Source: Sialis fuliginosa (lineage: Eukaryota > Arthropoda > Insecta > Megaloptera > Sialidae). From it: 64,000 bases of DNA. Made by a program: the position numbers and the translations under genes. Positions 13,899 to 25,895 of this stretch are shown piece by piece (within the stretch, counting starts at the first letter, position 1; each line of letters begins with the position of its first letter). Below the pieces are notes generated by a model. That model had not been told where the DNA came from. It made no database searches and saw nothing but the letters and a program-made list of their open reading frames with translations. Location of the stretch: contig OY540811.1 of the NCBI GenBank assembly GCA_961205875.1, forward strand, positions 15,679,248 through 15,743,247. The letters run 5' to 3'.

Positions 13899-14192
13899 GA
13901 CTTTCTTATACGTAATACTGAGAGTGAATAGTGCACATGATTCTAATTTTATTAAAAAAATTCTGACAAACTAAAAAAATAGACAATAAATGGGACATAA
14001 ATCAAAAATAATTTTCTCTACATGTATCAAATGATTTTTTTAAAGTAATTACTTAACTGAAAACGGATGTTTAGTCTTGTCAATTTTTGAATTTTCGAAT
14101 TATTTTTTTAAATAAGAGAAAAATGTTTTTGATAAAACTCGAGTATGTCATGGTATATTTATGGTTTAGCCAGTATTACGTATAAGAAAGTC
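13899..14192. repeat. MITE-like element with 22-bp perfect inverted ends
   Basis: Positions 13899-13920 (starting GACTTTCTTATACG) and 14171-14192 (ending TATAAGAAAGTC) are exact reverse complements over 22 bp, separated by about 250 bp. That is consistent with a MITE of 294 bp. A related TATAAGAAAGT string recurs at about 14,610 and 14,662. No target duplication is visible. An alternative is two diverging elements that share one terminus. Confidence 0.5.
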
Positions 14193-14597
14193 TGTTCAAT
14201 CTCTTTAATACGTATTTATATATATATTCTTGTATTTCTCCTCTGTTATGAACCATTTGAAATAATTTTTTTTATTATTTAAAAAAAAATTGTTTTTAAT
14301 AAATAGAACATAAATTACAGATGAAAATTTTATCTACAATTTTTAATCTTATCATTTTTTATCTAATTCGCACCGTTTCAAAAATAATTCGAAAAATTCA
14401 AAATTGACATCAGTAAAATCCGTTTCCGGTTGAAAGATCGTTTTCAAAAATACGAGGTTTTCTTCCCAGACAAAAATAGGTGTTAAATATAAAATATCAC
14501 CCTTCTACGATTTGTCGTATTTGAGTTACAGACCGACACGTTCTGTGTTTGTTTCAGTCAGTCGAAAATAGTCCGGAATTCAAATCAGCTTATACAT

Positions 14598-14642
14598 ATA
14601 TATAGTATATAAGAAAGTATTGTTTTCTTATATACTATATGT
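14598..14642. repeat. Short AT-rich hairpin
   Basis: The arms ATATAGTATATAAGAAA and TTTCTTATATACTATAT are separated by about 5 bases and would form a stem of about 17 bp. It carries the AAGAAAGT string of the nearby MITE-like element. Confidence 0.6.
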
Positions 14643-15347
14643 ATATTTCATACACATGGTTATAAGAAAGTAAAAATTAAATAGAGATAAATTATATAAA
14701 ATAAATTCTACTGTTACTAAAAAAAATATTTAAAAGTTAAAATTGAGATTTTTCAAGAAAGATATTATATATATTTAATAAATGTACACATTAAATAAAT
14801 TATTTCGTATAATGACCCCAAATAAGTGCGCCAAAAACTTTTAACTTTAATATTAAAAAGCCAAAGTACTAAAATATTGACTTAAATCGTTTCAAACATT
14901 TCAAAGAAGTTGGTCTTTGGCAAGTTATAATGTACATAATAAATATAATATAACGAGATTATATTTATGAATAATATATCGAAATATATGATATAAGAAG
15001 ACGAAAATACATTGACGATGTAAGTTACAATTACAATTATTTGTAATCAAAGTGACTAACTTCATCACCTTGTTTAAGAGTGCATTTTTCAGAAACAAAC
15101 ATACTTAATATTTCATTTATCAAATTTATAACTAATGATTTATTCAACTACTTGTTTTAAAAGAGTTAGTTTGTTTGAACACTTCGTTTCTATCTGGTTA
15201 TATATATAATAAGAAGTAACAATGAAAATTGGGCACAATTACTCTATTGTGCTGCTCAATGAAGCCAAGATTTAAGAATACGTCAATACTGATTTTCAGA
15301 GGTTCTTAAAATTATTTTATCAGGAGGAATATAATAATATGTATATT

Positions 15348-15560
15348 AGAGTGGACCAAATTGTATGGAAGTAATTTTACCTACCTCGGCTACCCCCCTA
15401 CGTGAAAGTACTTTCAATTCTAAGAAAAAAAAGCCCATGGAACTATACCTCTACATTCAACTTTAGTTTTGATTGAAAATTTTAAGTTTAAGTTCCTTAG
15501 AATTGAAAATACTTTCAAGTAGGGGGGTAGCCGAGGTCGGTTGGAAAATTGGCCCACCCT
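15348..15560. repeat. Foldback MITE, 213 bp
   Basis: The left end AGAGTGGACCAAATT and the right end, reverse complemented (AGGGTGGGCCAATTTT), are terminal inverted repeats. Further in, CTCGGCTACCCCCCTAC at 15,3xx and GTAGGGGGGTAGCCGAG at 15,5xx pair almost perfectly, as do the adjacent TTTCAATTCTAAG/CTTAGAATTGAAA blocks. Nearly the whole element could fold on itself. No protein is encoded. Confidence 0.65.
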
Positions 15561-18500
15561 AATGTTGATATATGTATTTTGGATTATTTTTAACTAGAAT
15601 ACCTATTCATAAAAATTTCAAAAAAATCACCTTTTTAATAAAATCGTATAAAATCAGTGCATTTAAACTCTCTACCCGATAGATGACAGTGCTACCTACC
15701 ACCTGAATACAACATAATATAACAAAAATAATTACAATAATAAACAATAGAAAAATGCATTTTAATCTTTTGAAGATAACGTGAAAAGTCATTCTAAAAA
15801 TCTAAATTTGTAATAAAGCGGTTAAATAAATAATGTAGCGTTGTAATACAAGTATGCATTTATGAGAAACTTCCTGAATTGTTAACTAACGTTTATTTAA
15901 CAAGAACAAATAATACCACAGTATTAAATTTTATCAACACCCCCGTATTGTTTTCAGTGAGTCAGTTGGATGAAGGAATAAGAAATAATGAAAATTAAAT
16001 TAATAATTAACAACACTTTGAATTTTCGAAACTTGTATATAGTTATAGTGATATTATAGTCTGATGCCTAGGGTGCTTAGTGAAATGGGGCGACGTAGAA
16101 AGAAAAGAAACTGTTTTAGTTAGATTGTTTATTCAAAAAAATCCCAAAATGTTATTTTTTCTGTTTTACCGAAATCAGCTCAAAGAATGATTTGCTTCTG
16201 TCTTAAATTTCTTCAAAAATATTCTGGTTGATGTAAATCAGAACATTTTTTTTTATTTGACGAGCAGCCATAGAAAGTCTTTGATCATTTAAGCTGTCAG
16301 TTGAAAATTTAAACTAAATACAAGAATACTTATATTATATCTTGAAGGTGGAGAATAAATAAAGAAGAGAACATTTGTTACAACATATTACATCAAATTA
16401 AAACGAATAACTTCTTTAAATTATATTTTTTATATTGGTCCAAGATTCGATAAATATCTACATAAATTGTTAATAAATAACTAAAAATTAGTTGTAATTT
16501 ATAAAATGTTATTAACTATATAAGTCATGTAATCTAAGTTTTTAACTATTATACACAATTTTACCAATATATAATTTATTTACCTATTTTTGTATATAAT
16601 ATTAATATGTAAGTAAATTGAAATTTATTCTAATTATAATTTATAATAAACAATTAAAACAGATCATTTTTATATGTTAAATAATTACTTTAAAAAATTT
16701 AAGATACTTACTTTTATTAATTATAAATAAATATTTAAAATATAATATGCCAGGATACGTATCCCTGCTAATTTTGAGGTAGATCTGAATATAAGCGATT
16801 GTTAATCGCGTATATTTGAATCCACCTGAAAACGATTCGTATATATAAGGGAGAGTGGGGCTTTTAAAAAGTTAAATTTAATTTTAAATTGCCAATGAAT
16901 AAAAAAAAGTACCAAGATAAAAATGTTTAAGACCACAGGTTTAGCCTCCAAAGCTTTTCAGAGACCACGCAGTGTGGACAGTGTTGAGAGAAAAGAGGAA
17001 GTGTTAATAAATGAAATGAATAAATGTTGACATGCTATTTTTGCAACACAACGAACAATTTGCAATTATCTATATATAACTTTGAAAACATTTATAATTT
17101 ATAAAAAAGTTGGAATTCTAAATGACACATTTAAAAATATTTAAATAATTTTGTATAGTAACAGCAGAGAAAAATTCCACAAATAAAAAATAATGGATTT
17201 TTAAAGTTATATGTTTTTAATTGAAACATCAGCAGCGTAACTTTAAGTCATTTTGAGTAAAAAAGCTTTATGTAATTCACAAACAAATGAAATATGATAA
17301 AATATGTGAATATATACCACTAATTTTTTCAATTAAAAACTTTTTATGATAACATAAAAACGAAGCAATTTGGTACGGTTTTTAATGATAAAAACTAAAA
17401 AAACTTTGCAAATAGATTTATAATTTTATACGTATTAAAAATGATTTTGTTTTGATATTGCAACAATAACTTTATTTACAATTATGCAATCTGCCAAGGA
17501 CCTAAGCTAAGCTATCATTGCGTCAAAACACCAATCTAATGAGATGTCTCATTTAATTCTTAAAGACGGCACGTGGTAGGGCAGTGTTTTAAAAAATAAT
17601 GTTTTTCTAATACTGGGTCGCAACACAATGCAACTTGAGAAAGGGCTCGTAATAATTATTTAACTTTGAAACGGTAAAAGTGAGTAGCTACGCCACTGTG
17701 TTTAATAAATGCACAAAACATGTTATGTATGTTTATATGATAATTTATTAACAGATATACAAATTTACATTTGTTCAACTAAATTTTACACAAACTTTAA
17801 AAGGTTTAAAATAAAATCAATGAAATTTATTTCGAATGAAATATACGTATTTAGGTAAATATAAATAAATAAAATTCCATTAATGCAATTAACATGTATT
17901 ATAAACTTAATTAAAGCAAATGTTATAATATTATTTACTAGAGTTTGAAATAAAACTATAAAAAACAGTTTATAAACTTATAGTTAATTACAAATAACAA
18001 TTAACTTTAAATATGTTTTATATATTATCGTAAAACTCATTAATAGTTTTAAAAATCAAAAACCAAATATCTTCCAGCTACCTCTAAAATCTCAAATCGT
18101 TCATTTTTTATATTATTAATAGATTCTGGTTATATTGTTTTTTTATATACAGGTATATATGATCATATTTGAAATAATTTTTGGTACTTAAAAAATATAA
18201 AATTGCATATACCTCTATTTAAATATAGTATTCAAAAAACATGATATTATATATTATTTGAGAATGTACAATTTAAATAATAAAACGTAGGTTTTGAATT
18301 TACCAAAATTATTATTTCCTTTGACTAGATAATTAGTGATAAATTTTATTATAAAATATAAGCTCATGTACAGGGCAAATATCAATTTAAAAAAATATAT
18401 GAACAAGAACCCGAATTAAAACTGGCTGTTACTGAGTGATTGATTATAAAATATATGTAGGTCTGTACCAATGCCCAAATATACAGTTGTTATGTAATTG

Positions 18501-18750
18501 TAAAGTATAGTGATGATAAGTAGTTTTGTCATTATTCAAATAAGATCTCAACTGACTGGGCTCATGACATGGCAATAAATATTAATATAAATCATATAAT
18601 ACAATACACATTACTTGTCAAGCGAGGTTACACAAAAGGTGTAATATTGTAAAAATAACATTAGCAATTAATAAATACCTACTTGAAATCAGTGCACAAA
18701 TAAAATATACAAAGCACACAGGCACTAATACAAGCGTCTGTTTTGGAACT
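15561..18750. other. Gene-poor AT-rich region
   Basis: No supported gene. A transposon-like terminus GTAGCTACGCCACTG ends at 17,698, and CAGTGTTTTAAAA at about 17,582 might be the matching left end, although the shared terminal sequence is only about 5 bp. The remaining sequence is low complexity. Confidence 0.45.
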
Positions 18751-18763
18751 AATCAAATAATAA

Positions 18764-19474
18764 TTTATTTACAATTTTCATCCGGGTACTTTCTATCGAT
18801 TAAGCATTAAAATATTATTATATAAGGAAAACATGAATTAGCGTTATAACCAGATCGATTGATAAACGTATATGTTTTTTGTTTAATAACTATCTACAAT
18901 TAAAACATAATAAATATTTATGTGAAATTAAATGGATACTTTTGATCACACAATTATCATAAGCTATTTGTACAATAATTAAAATCCAACATAAACATGA
19001 TAATTCTGCCATCGAGTCCTATCACAGAAGCAGACATTGCGATAGGTGCATGACACTTCCTGCCACCCAGTTATGTACAGCACATCAGATATCTAGAGCT
19101 ATGTTTCGTATCAGATGGTCAGTGCAGACGATGTATCGGAAACAGAACCGTGAACCTACGCCATCGAACAGACATGAACTATGCTAGCGAGACACGTCGA
19201 TACCGCAATGATACTGCGGAGACGCACGCCCGGCACCCACCCGACCGTCTCAGAGAGCTAAGATATCGTACCTACCTATCATTCCGGTATCGAGGTAAGA
19301 ACAGCATATTCGGCTAACAGTTAGAGTACACAATGAACTTTAAAAAAGGGCACTAAGCGAACAAATGCATCTGTTTAAAACAACCGACGGAAGATGAGAA
19401 TCGACTAAGAGACGGGTCTGAACGACCGGGAACAGCAGTACGTACGAGGTCCAACAACGCACCACACGATTCAC
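18764..19474 (-). other. Probable 3' UTR of the PKA catalytic gene
   Basis: Downstream of the PKA stop codon the sequence stays clearly richer in G and C down to about 19,000, then becomes AT-rich. The first good minus-strand AATAAA signal I see is at 18764-18769. I infer a 3' UTR of roughly 700 bp. No open frame or other gene is present. Confidence 0.45.
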
Positions 19475-20536
19475 TCAGAACTCTGCAAACTCCTTGGCAC
19501 ACTTTTCCGTAGACGAGATTCGCAACGCCTCCTCTTCGTAGTCATCAAAGTTGCTCGTGTCCCCAGGGCCCTTGCAGCGCGGTATGAAAGGAGCCTCTAT
19601 CTTCTTCTGGAACACAGCTATCCAGTCAGTTGACGCAAACCACTTGTGCCCCTTGATGTCGTTGACACCAGCCTTCAGGTTACCGTACCTCTTCGTCAGG
19701 TCAACCTGCAGCAAGTTACGCAGCAGGTCTTTCAGGTCGGAGCCGAAGTGCGAAGGGAACCGCACCTTGCCAGATACGATCTTCTCGTATATCTGTATTG
19801 GCTGGTCTGCAAAGAATGGAGGGTAACCTGCAGCCATCTCGTAAACTAGTACTCCCAGCGCCCACCAGTCTACAGCCTTGTTGTAACCCTTGCTCAAAAT
19901 GATTTCAGGTGCCAGGTACTCAGGCGTACCGCACAACGTCCAGGTACGACCTTTCACCCGTTTCGCAAACCCAAAGTCAGTCACCTTGAGGTAGCCCTGC
20001 GAATCGATCAGCAGGTTCTCCGGTTTCAGATCTCTGTAAATCAGATCCAGGTAGTGGAGGTATTCGAAAGCGAGCACAATCTGTGCTGCATAGAATCTCG
20101 AGTGCGGCTCAGAGAAGCGACCGACTTTGCGCAGATGAGAGAACATCTCACCGCCAGGCACGTATTCCAACACCATGTACAGATTGGAATTATCTTTAAA
20201 ATGAAATCTCAGACTTACGAGAAATGGAAAGCTGATTGCTTGCAGGATCCTCTTTTCGTTTAATGTGTGCTCTACCTGTTTTAATTTTACAACCTTCTGC
20301 TTATCGAGGATTTTCATGGCATAGTATTCTTTGGTGGGCTTATGTTGTACTATCATGACTCTCCCGAAAGAACCGGTGCCAAGAGTCTTGATTCTTTCAA
20401 AATCATCAAGGCTGGCTGTGTTCGTCGGATTCTTTTTCCATTTTTCTTCGAATTCCTCTTTGGCTTGGTCGAGGAATTCCTTGACACTTTCGGCAGAATC
20501 CACCTTCTTGTTTGCCGTAGCGGCATTATTGCCCAT
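19475..20536 (-). CDS. Pka-C1: cAMP-dependent protein kinase catalytic subunit
   Basis: A complete 353-residue kinase in one exon, the normal length for PKA-C. It phosphorylates Ser/Thr in RRxS/T sites after cAMP frees it from regulatory subunits. Visible features: MGNN start with Gly2 for N-myristoylation; glycine loop GTGSFGRV (53-60); ATP lysine in AMKILDK (Lys75); catalytic loop [15 protein letters not shown]; activation loop [16 protein letters not shown] with the PDK1-site threonine; C-tail ending in the FxxF-type FAEF, which docks on the N lobe. The ATG sits in an ACCATGG context, and no upstream in-frame Met is required. The gene is GC-richer than its AT-rich surroundings. The lack of introns in the coding region differs from vertebrate PRKACA but, as I recall, matches the Drosophila Pka-C1 coding region. 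Several overlapping open frames on the other strand are shadows. The family call is certain; the paralogue assignment is likely. Confidence 0.97.
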   Translation of the reverse strand: MGNNAATANKKVDSAESVKEFLDQAKEEFEEKWKKNPTNTASLDDFERIKTLGTGSFGRVMIVQHKPTKEYYAMKILDKQKVVKLKQVEHTLNEKRILQAISFPFLVSLRFHFKDNSNLYMVLEYVPGGEMFSHLRKVGRFSEPHSRFYAAQIVLAFEYLHYLDLIYRDLKPENLLIDSQGYLKVTDFGFAKRVKGRTWTLCGTPEYLAPEIILSKGYNKAVDWWALGVLVYEMAAGYPPFFADQPIQIYEKIVSGKVRFPSHFGSDLKDLLRNLLQVDLTKRYGNLKAGVNDIKGHKWFASTDWIAVFQKKIEAPFIPRCKGPGDTSNFDDYEEEALRISSTEKCAKEFAEF

Positions 20537-20816
20537 GGTTTTAACTTTTAAACCTTCCAGGGCTCACGGTGGATTCTTGCACCCTCACCTGTCTTATACC
20601 TTGTTGGTCGAACCTCGACCCTAATGTTTCAAGTATTCCACAGATATCAAAAATGTCAAGACAGAATGCGTCAACACTCGCCTTTCGACAGGTGCATGTT
20701 GATTTGAGGCATTGGAGCACAATTCTCTACCACAAACTACAATCGTAAAACCTTCCGAAACACTTAATTATCAACAAAAAATCACTCCAAGTCACTTTTA
20801 TAAGTCGACTTTTAAA
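20537..20816 (-). promoter_or_regulatory. Probable PKA-C leader / promoter region
   Basis: The sequence directly upstream of the kinase ATG (to about 20,700) remains moderately GC-rich with no obvious 3' splice site next to the ATG. It may therefore be 5' UTR contiguous with the coding exon. No TATA box or clear initiator can be assigned by eye. A plus-strand ATG with good context lies at 20,817, so the segment might be bidirectional. Confidence 0.35.
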
Positions 20817-20903
20817 ATGGCTTCCGATGCCCCGGATTTTCTCGACTGCGACAGTTTCGAGGGCACAGATGGGTCAATTCTGAATAATTTCATAATTCTA
20901 TCG
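20817..20903 (+). CDS. Candidate first coding exon of an unknown gene
   Basis: An AAAATGG-context ATG opens 29 codons (starting MASDAPDFLDCDSFEGTDGS) with balanced codon use, ending exactly at a TCG|GTAGGT splice donor. The composition is distinct from the surrounding AT-rich DNA. It lies divergent to PKA-C. A possible terminal exon on the same strand begins at about 23,161 after CATTTGCAG, but I cannot connect the two. I do not recognise the peptide. It could equally be leader sequence of a non-coding transcript or chance. Confidence 0.25.
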
Positions 20904-23900
20904 GTAGGTGTCTACACATATCAGTCTTCGACTAGTGCTGCTGTACGGACACAACCTGAACTACGTCTTATGTAGTAGGATTCGATCAATTTTATATTAG
21001 TAAGAAGATACAAATCAATTTTATTATAGTAGAACGAATAGAAAACAACTTATTTCTATTTACACAATAATGTATTTAGCAATATTGTATTATATAAATA
21101 GCTAATAAACTATGTATTTCCTACATAACATATTATTCTTATATCAAATAGTAATAATTCAGAATCCCATCCCTTGATCAATCAATGTTAAACGAATCCG
21201 CTTTAGAAAAAATTTATAAATTTACAAACATTTTAATTCATTTGAATTTTGAAATATTAACCGCTTAGATTGAATTAATGACACATTGTTACTATAAACC
21301 GTATCATTTTGAATGTCTCATTAATTAAGATAATTATAAATGCGTTAATACAATTATATTGAAATAGATGTTTTTGTATGTATCCAACACCTATACGTAG
21401 GTAGGTATTATGGAATCAATACAAAATACATGTCAATATGCAATATTAATATTTAAATCGATGCATTTTATGGCATGTATCTTGGATACATTTCAAATAT
21501 GTTGGGTTAAAAATCGCTTGACGTTCTTATGGTTAAACGTCACTTGGAACTACGACAATTTAAACTTATTATGTTAAAAATAGATATGATATATTTGGAA
21601 AATGATCATCCATTAGTAATGGAAAAACACAGATTGTCGATGGAAATATTCGAATTTTTTATCTACTAATTAACTGTACATTTTGTAAAAAAAATATAAA
21701 TATAATAGATGTCCGTAATAAATTATTTAATTAACTATTCAAATCAGGAAATATATTTTCTCAAAAATATTTTCGAAAAATATAATTTATATTTTTTATG
21801 TTCCTACATCAATCAGACAAATTAAGTACAACATAATTAATTAACATACATCATATAACAATATACTTGTATGCATATTTTTAAAATTTTGAAAATAGTG
21901 ATGAATTCAAGCTTGAGTATTTCTATTTTTCTGCAAACCATTATTTTAAAATACAATCAGTATTAAAATTTTAAAATTAATAAAATAAATAGAAAAATGA
22001 GTTAATTTAAACTAATTGTATGTATATGTTTTCAATTTATAATGAATATACGTTCATACTTTTTCCACTCTTAAGTGAACTGAACTCATTATTTACCAGT
22101 TGCTATCGTTTGTCAACAACTTGGTAATTTGATGATAATGTGTTGGTGTTTTTGTTACAGATCACCAGTAGCGTAACAATGAATTTTTTAGTTTGAATTT
22201 TTCAATAACACACATTTTGTACTATATGCCAATTGTTAAAATTTTTTGTAATGGCAATTTTATTATACTGAATTAATAATTCAATAAATTTTTAGAATTA
22301 AGTATTTTCTAGAAAAATTATAATTTCTCAGTTTTTAATATCTTTTACCATAAGACTTGTAATATAAATACTCGAGATTTATTTAAAAATAATAATTACT
22401 TCAAAACGCTCATGCATGTGAAAGAATTTTAATTTAAAAGCAGTTCAAGAAATAAAGCAAAAAACATCAAGTTGGCACTGCTACCAAAAACAAAAATGAT
22501 TTCATTTTTTCTCTCAAAAATAATAAATACTTTTATGAAATGATATACCAAGGGCAGGGGGTGACTAAACTATACAAAAATTATCATCTACATGTTTAAA
22601 ATTCGTAAAAATGTTCTTTTTTACTTTTTTATATCTTCCTGCAACAATTCAATATTCAGAAAAAAAACTTAAATTGATTCACCGAGTTGGTATATACGAG
22701 CATTGAGATAAGGTTTAAAATAATTATAGGCTAGATATAAACTTTTCAAGACCCACGGTCTGTAGTTTGAAGACCGTTGATTTAGATATAAATTTAAATG
22801 TTAAATAGTTCATAAAAACAAAATTTTGGAAAACAATTTACAATAAAGAAAAGTATATTTTTATTATAGTTAATATAAATTATATGTACATAAGTAGAGT
22901 AACGTGCAAATAAACATTTACTTTAAATATGATTTGTATTATCATTTTATTTAACGATGCATTTTACAAATGCATATAACATAAATACAAAAGATTTAAA
23001 TAACAAATCCTTTAGAAACCATGTTTTACACCAACGATATTTCAACTCTGATTTGTATTTAGATATAAGTACATTGTTATATATAAGAATATATATTTTT
23101 GTAACTTATATAATATTGCTATATAAATGCACATATTTTATACAATCCGAACATTTGCAGGATACTGGAGGGAGGAAGGAGTAATGAGAGTGGGTTTTTA
23201 TCTGAAGATGGCAGACAAAACGGAAGTACTTCTGGCTTCCAGGGTCATCGATTTATATAAGCACTAGTACCTGAGTATCAGTGGTAATAACTAGAGCTAC
23301 TTCTTGTGAGAGTACTTGAATCTATAAGTTAACATTTTTATGTATAATAGTTTATAAATGAATTTAGAAATTAAACAAATAAATCAATTAATGCTGAACT
23401 TTTAAACATACATTTATTAACGTTATAAAATCAGAGACTTTGATCAATCCACGCCGATATCACATTTCATTTACGAGACTGAGACAAAACCAGATTAAAT
23501 TTTAACAAAACGAGATTGTGAAATAAGACTACCTTTAAGAAGAATACTTTAAAAGTAAGAACAAACTATTTGTTCATGTTTATTTCAAATTTAGTCAGGT
23601 TTAAAAAGAGTTTCTTGAAGATGTCCACTGAAACATGCAACAAAAAGTAGCCACACTTCTGCTGAGTAATTCGTCTCACGATTGTAACATAAACGAAAAC
23701 TAATTGAGTAATTGAGTACCATAACCTGAAATATCTAAAAGTAGAAAATCAGGTGTCACTTTTACTTCTTAAAATAGTTTAACATAAAAATATTAATTCC
23801 TGACTTGTACCATTTTCTATCGCTCTGGTAGTTTTTTTATTCGTCTATCAAAAATTCAGTAGTTTTGGAGCTTATGAACGTTTTTATTGCATAGTTTTTT

Positions 23901-25193
23901 ATAATTTTTTTGCTATTTGTTATGGAATTTTTCATTTATACAGTCATTGTCTTTTCATTTTAAATTATGCATACACAATCCACTTTTTTTATTTCCGGTT
24001 ACAACTCGATTCAAAGACAGTAGGTTATTTTCTGAAAGATCAGTGCGGTCAAGAAATGGTGTTAAGTTATTTTGCCAATTCTTTCAATTTTGAGACCTCT
24101 GAATCATTGAAACAACGCAAATGGGTTTCATCGGGGTTCATGTTTATAAAAAAAACCGTTTTATTATTGTTTTTAAATAATGCAGTTGTTATACAACGAA
24201 CAATCTTAAATATATAGTATATAACAACTACTCAACTATAATTGGAAAACAATAAACAAAACAAAGCTTATAAATATTTTTTAAACCATTCATTTCTTGC
24301 CCATCTGATGTAACGATTTATTTAGGAACTCAACTATTTACAAACTCTTGTCCTATAATATGTAATAAATCCAAGTAGTCGTAGTTAGTGACAAACTTCG
24401 GGGTGCTTCGTCCTACGACTGGGGGGCACAAAGCTGGCCAGCAGGTGACACTGGCAGCTGCTCATCGGCACGCTCGCGCTGATAAAAAACACATGCTGAA
24501 TTATTGATATCCAAATATATGTAGCACAAACATGTGCCCAATTGTATTCATTCTGCGAAAAAAGAGTCCAAATAAAAACCTTTACGAAAAGAAACATAAA
24601 TGGTAGAAAGATGGGTTATTATGTATACAGTCAAGTTTCGAGAGTGTGAATGCAGATGTATGGGGAGAAGGAAGAAGCAGGGCCGGATTTAGGTATTGCG
24701 AGTTTTTAGGCTACAAAAAATATATAAGCTCCTATAGTATATAACTCAAATAACTCGGTAAAAAGGTGTAAATCAGAGGTAAAAATCGTTATAAAGTTGA
24801 AACTACGCTTTCATCAAGCGAATGTATCTATGTTTAAAAATGTATACAAACAGTACACCAGTGATTTCCAAATGAGGTACCGCAGATGCGTCAAAAATGC
24901 ACTAAATTTAAAGAATCTTAGTTTTTAGATCTTTCATGGATAATAATATAATAAACATCGATAAAAAAAGGCACGAAAGGATATGGGATACCACGAATTT
25001 CTTTGTTTTATATTAAAAGCCGATATCTAAACATAAAGACTAGGACTGCGCATTCTGTATTAACATTATCTTCACAAAAGTAATGATAGAGATACAACCC
25101 AAACAATACTATACATGTATTTTTTACATTCTATTTCTTTTTTGTGAAGACTCGATTTTCGAATCAGATCCACAGTCTATGCTGTATTAAGCC
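20904..25193. other. AT-rich region with two weak exon candidates
   Basis: No confident gene. At 23,161-23,260 a GC-richer patch follows a good acceptor (CATTTGCAG). One of its frames reads GGRSNESGFLSEDGRQNG and ends in a stop soon after. At 24,384-24,480 a GC-rich patch on the minus strand follows TTTTATCAG. Both look more exon-like than their surroundings but have no recognised product. Transposon-like termini occur at 22,166 (CAGTAGCGTAAC) and 24,679 (CAGGGCCGGATTTAGG). Confidence 0.4.
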
Positions 25194-25385
25194 TTGACAC
25201 TTTACAGAAACGGTCTCCGTCACCGCTTCGACGTTGCAAATCTATTATATATGTGATTCAATACAAGTGGCATGTTAGCTGCGTCGAAGCGGCGCTGCGT
25301 CTTGACGCAGTTAACATCTAATAGATAGATGTAATAGATTTGCAAGGTCGAAGCGGTGACGGAGACTGTTTCTGTAAAGTGCCAA
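25194..25385. repeat. Foldback MITE, 192 bp
   Basis: The two ends are inverted copies of about 50 bp. The left end begins TTGACACTTTACAGAAAC and the right end, reverse complemented, begins TTGGCACTTTACAGAAAC. Both continue through GTCTCCGTCACCGCTTCGAC and TTGCAAATCTATTA with very few differences. An inner pair (TTAGCTGCGTC/GACGCAGTTAA) continues the fold. No coding capacity is present. Confidence 0.75.
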
Positions 25386-25866
25386 AGCTTTATTCCTAAA
25401 AAAACTATAAATAAATTTTATACTATCCTTGTTCATTTAGACTTTAGACGGTTTGAATTCTCAAGATTGACGCAGCGACGTTACAGTGCTGTCTTATTTA
25501 CCAAGAAAACACCTTATTTGTCATAAAAATAACTCATTCAGTAAATAGTGAAAACTGGAAATTTATTAAATTTATTAAATAGTTTACGAATTATTTTGCT
25601 GTGACTGGACTAAAAAAAATGAACGCTCATTTTTTGTTACTTTTAATCAATCTTTTTATTATCAATTATAAAAAAATCCGGGTTTCCTTTTCATCAGGGA
25701 GCCCTGGCTGACTGAACATAACCCATTCTATCAAATCACCTATTGCTTTATATTTCATTACAAACTAATTAATGAAAAGTTTATAGCCTATCAGGTATAT
25801 ATGGCTTTCCTCAAAGACACTTGTAGGTTCTACCGGCACGTGGTTGAACGGTCTCAACTCAACTCT

Positions 25867-25895
25867 GCACCCAATGTCCGAACGACATTGGGTGC
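25867..25895. repeat. Perfect 12-bp hairpin
   Basis: GCACCCAATGTC (25867-25878) and GACATTGGGTGC (25884-25895) are exact reverse complements around a 5-base loop. They sit in a GC-richer patch (about 25,825-25,945) that also carries a 69-codon open frame I do not recognise. A decayed transposon segment is likely. Confidence 0.6.

Noticed and set aside
17582-17698. Candidate short transposon CAGTG...CACTG
   Set aside because: Terminal identity is only about 5 bp and the flanks show no target duplication.
19551-20624. Several plus-strand open frames across the kinase gene
   Set aside because: They are antisense shadows of the PKA coding exon, which is unambiguous.
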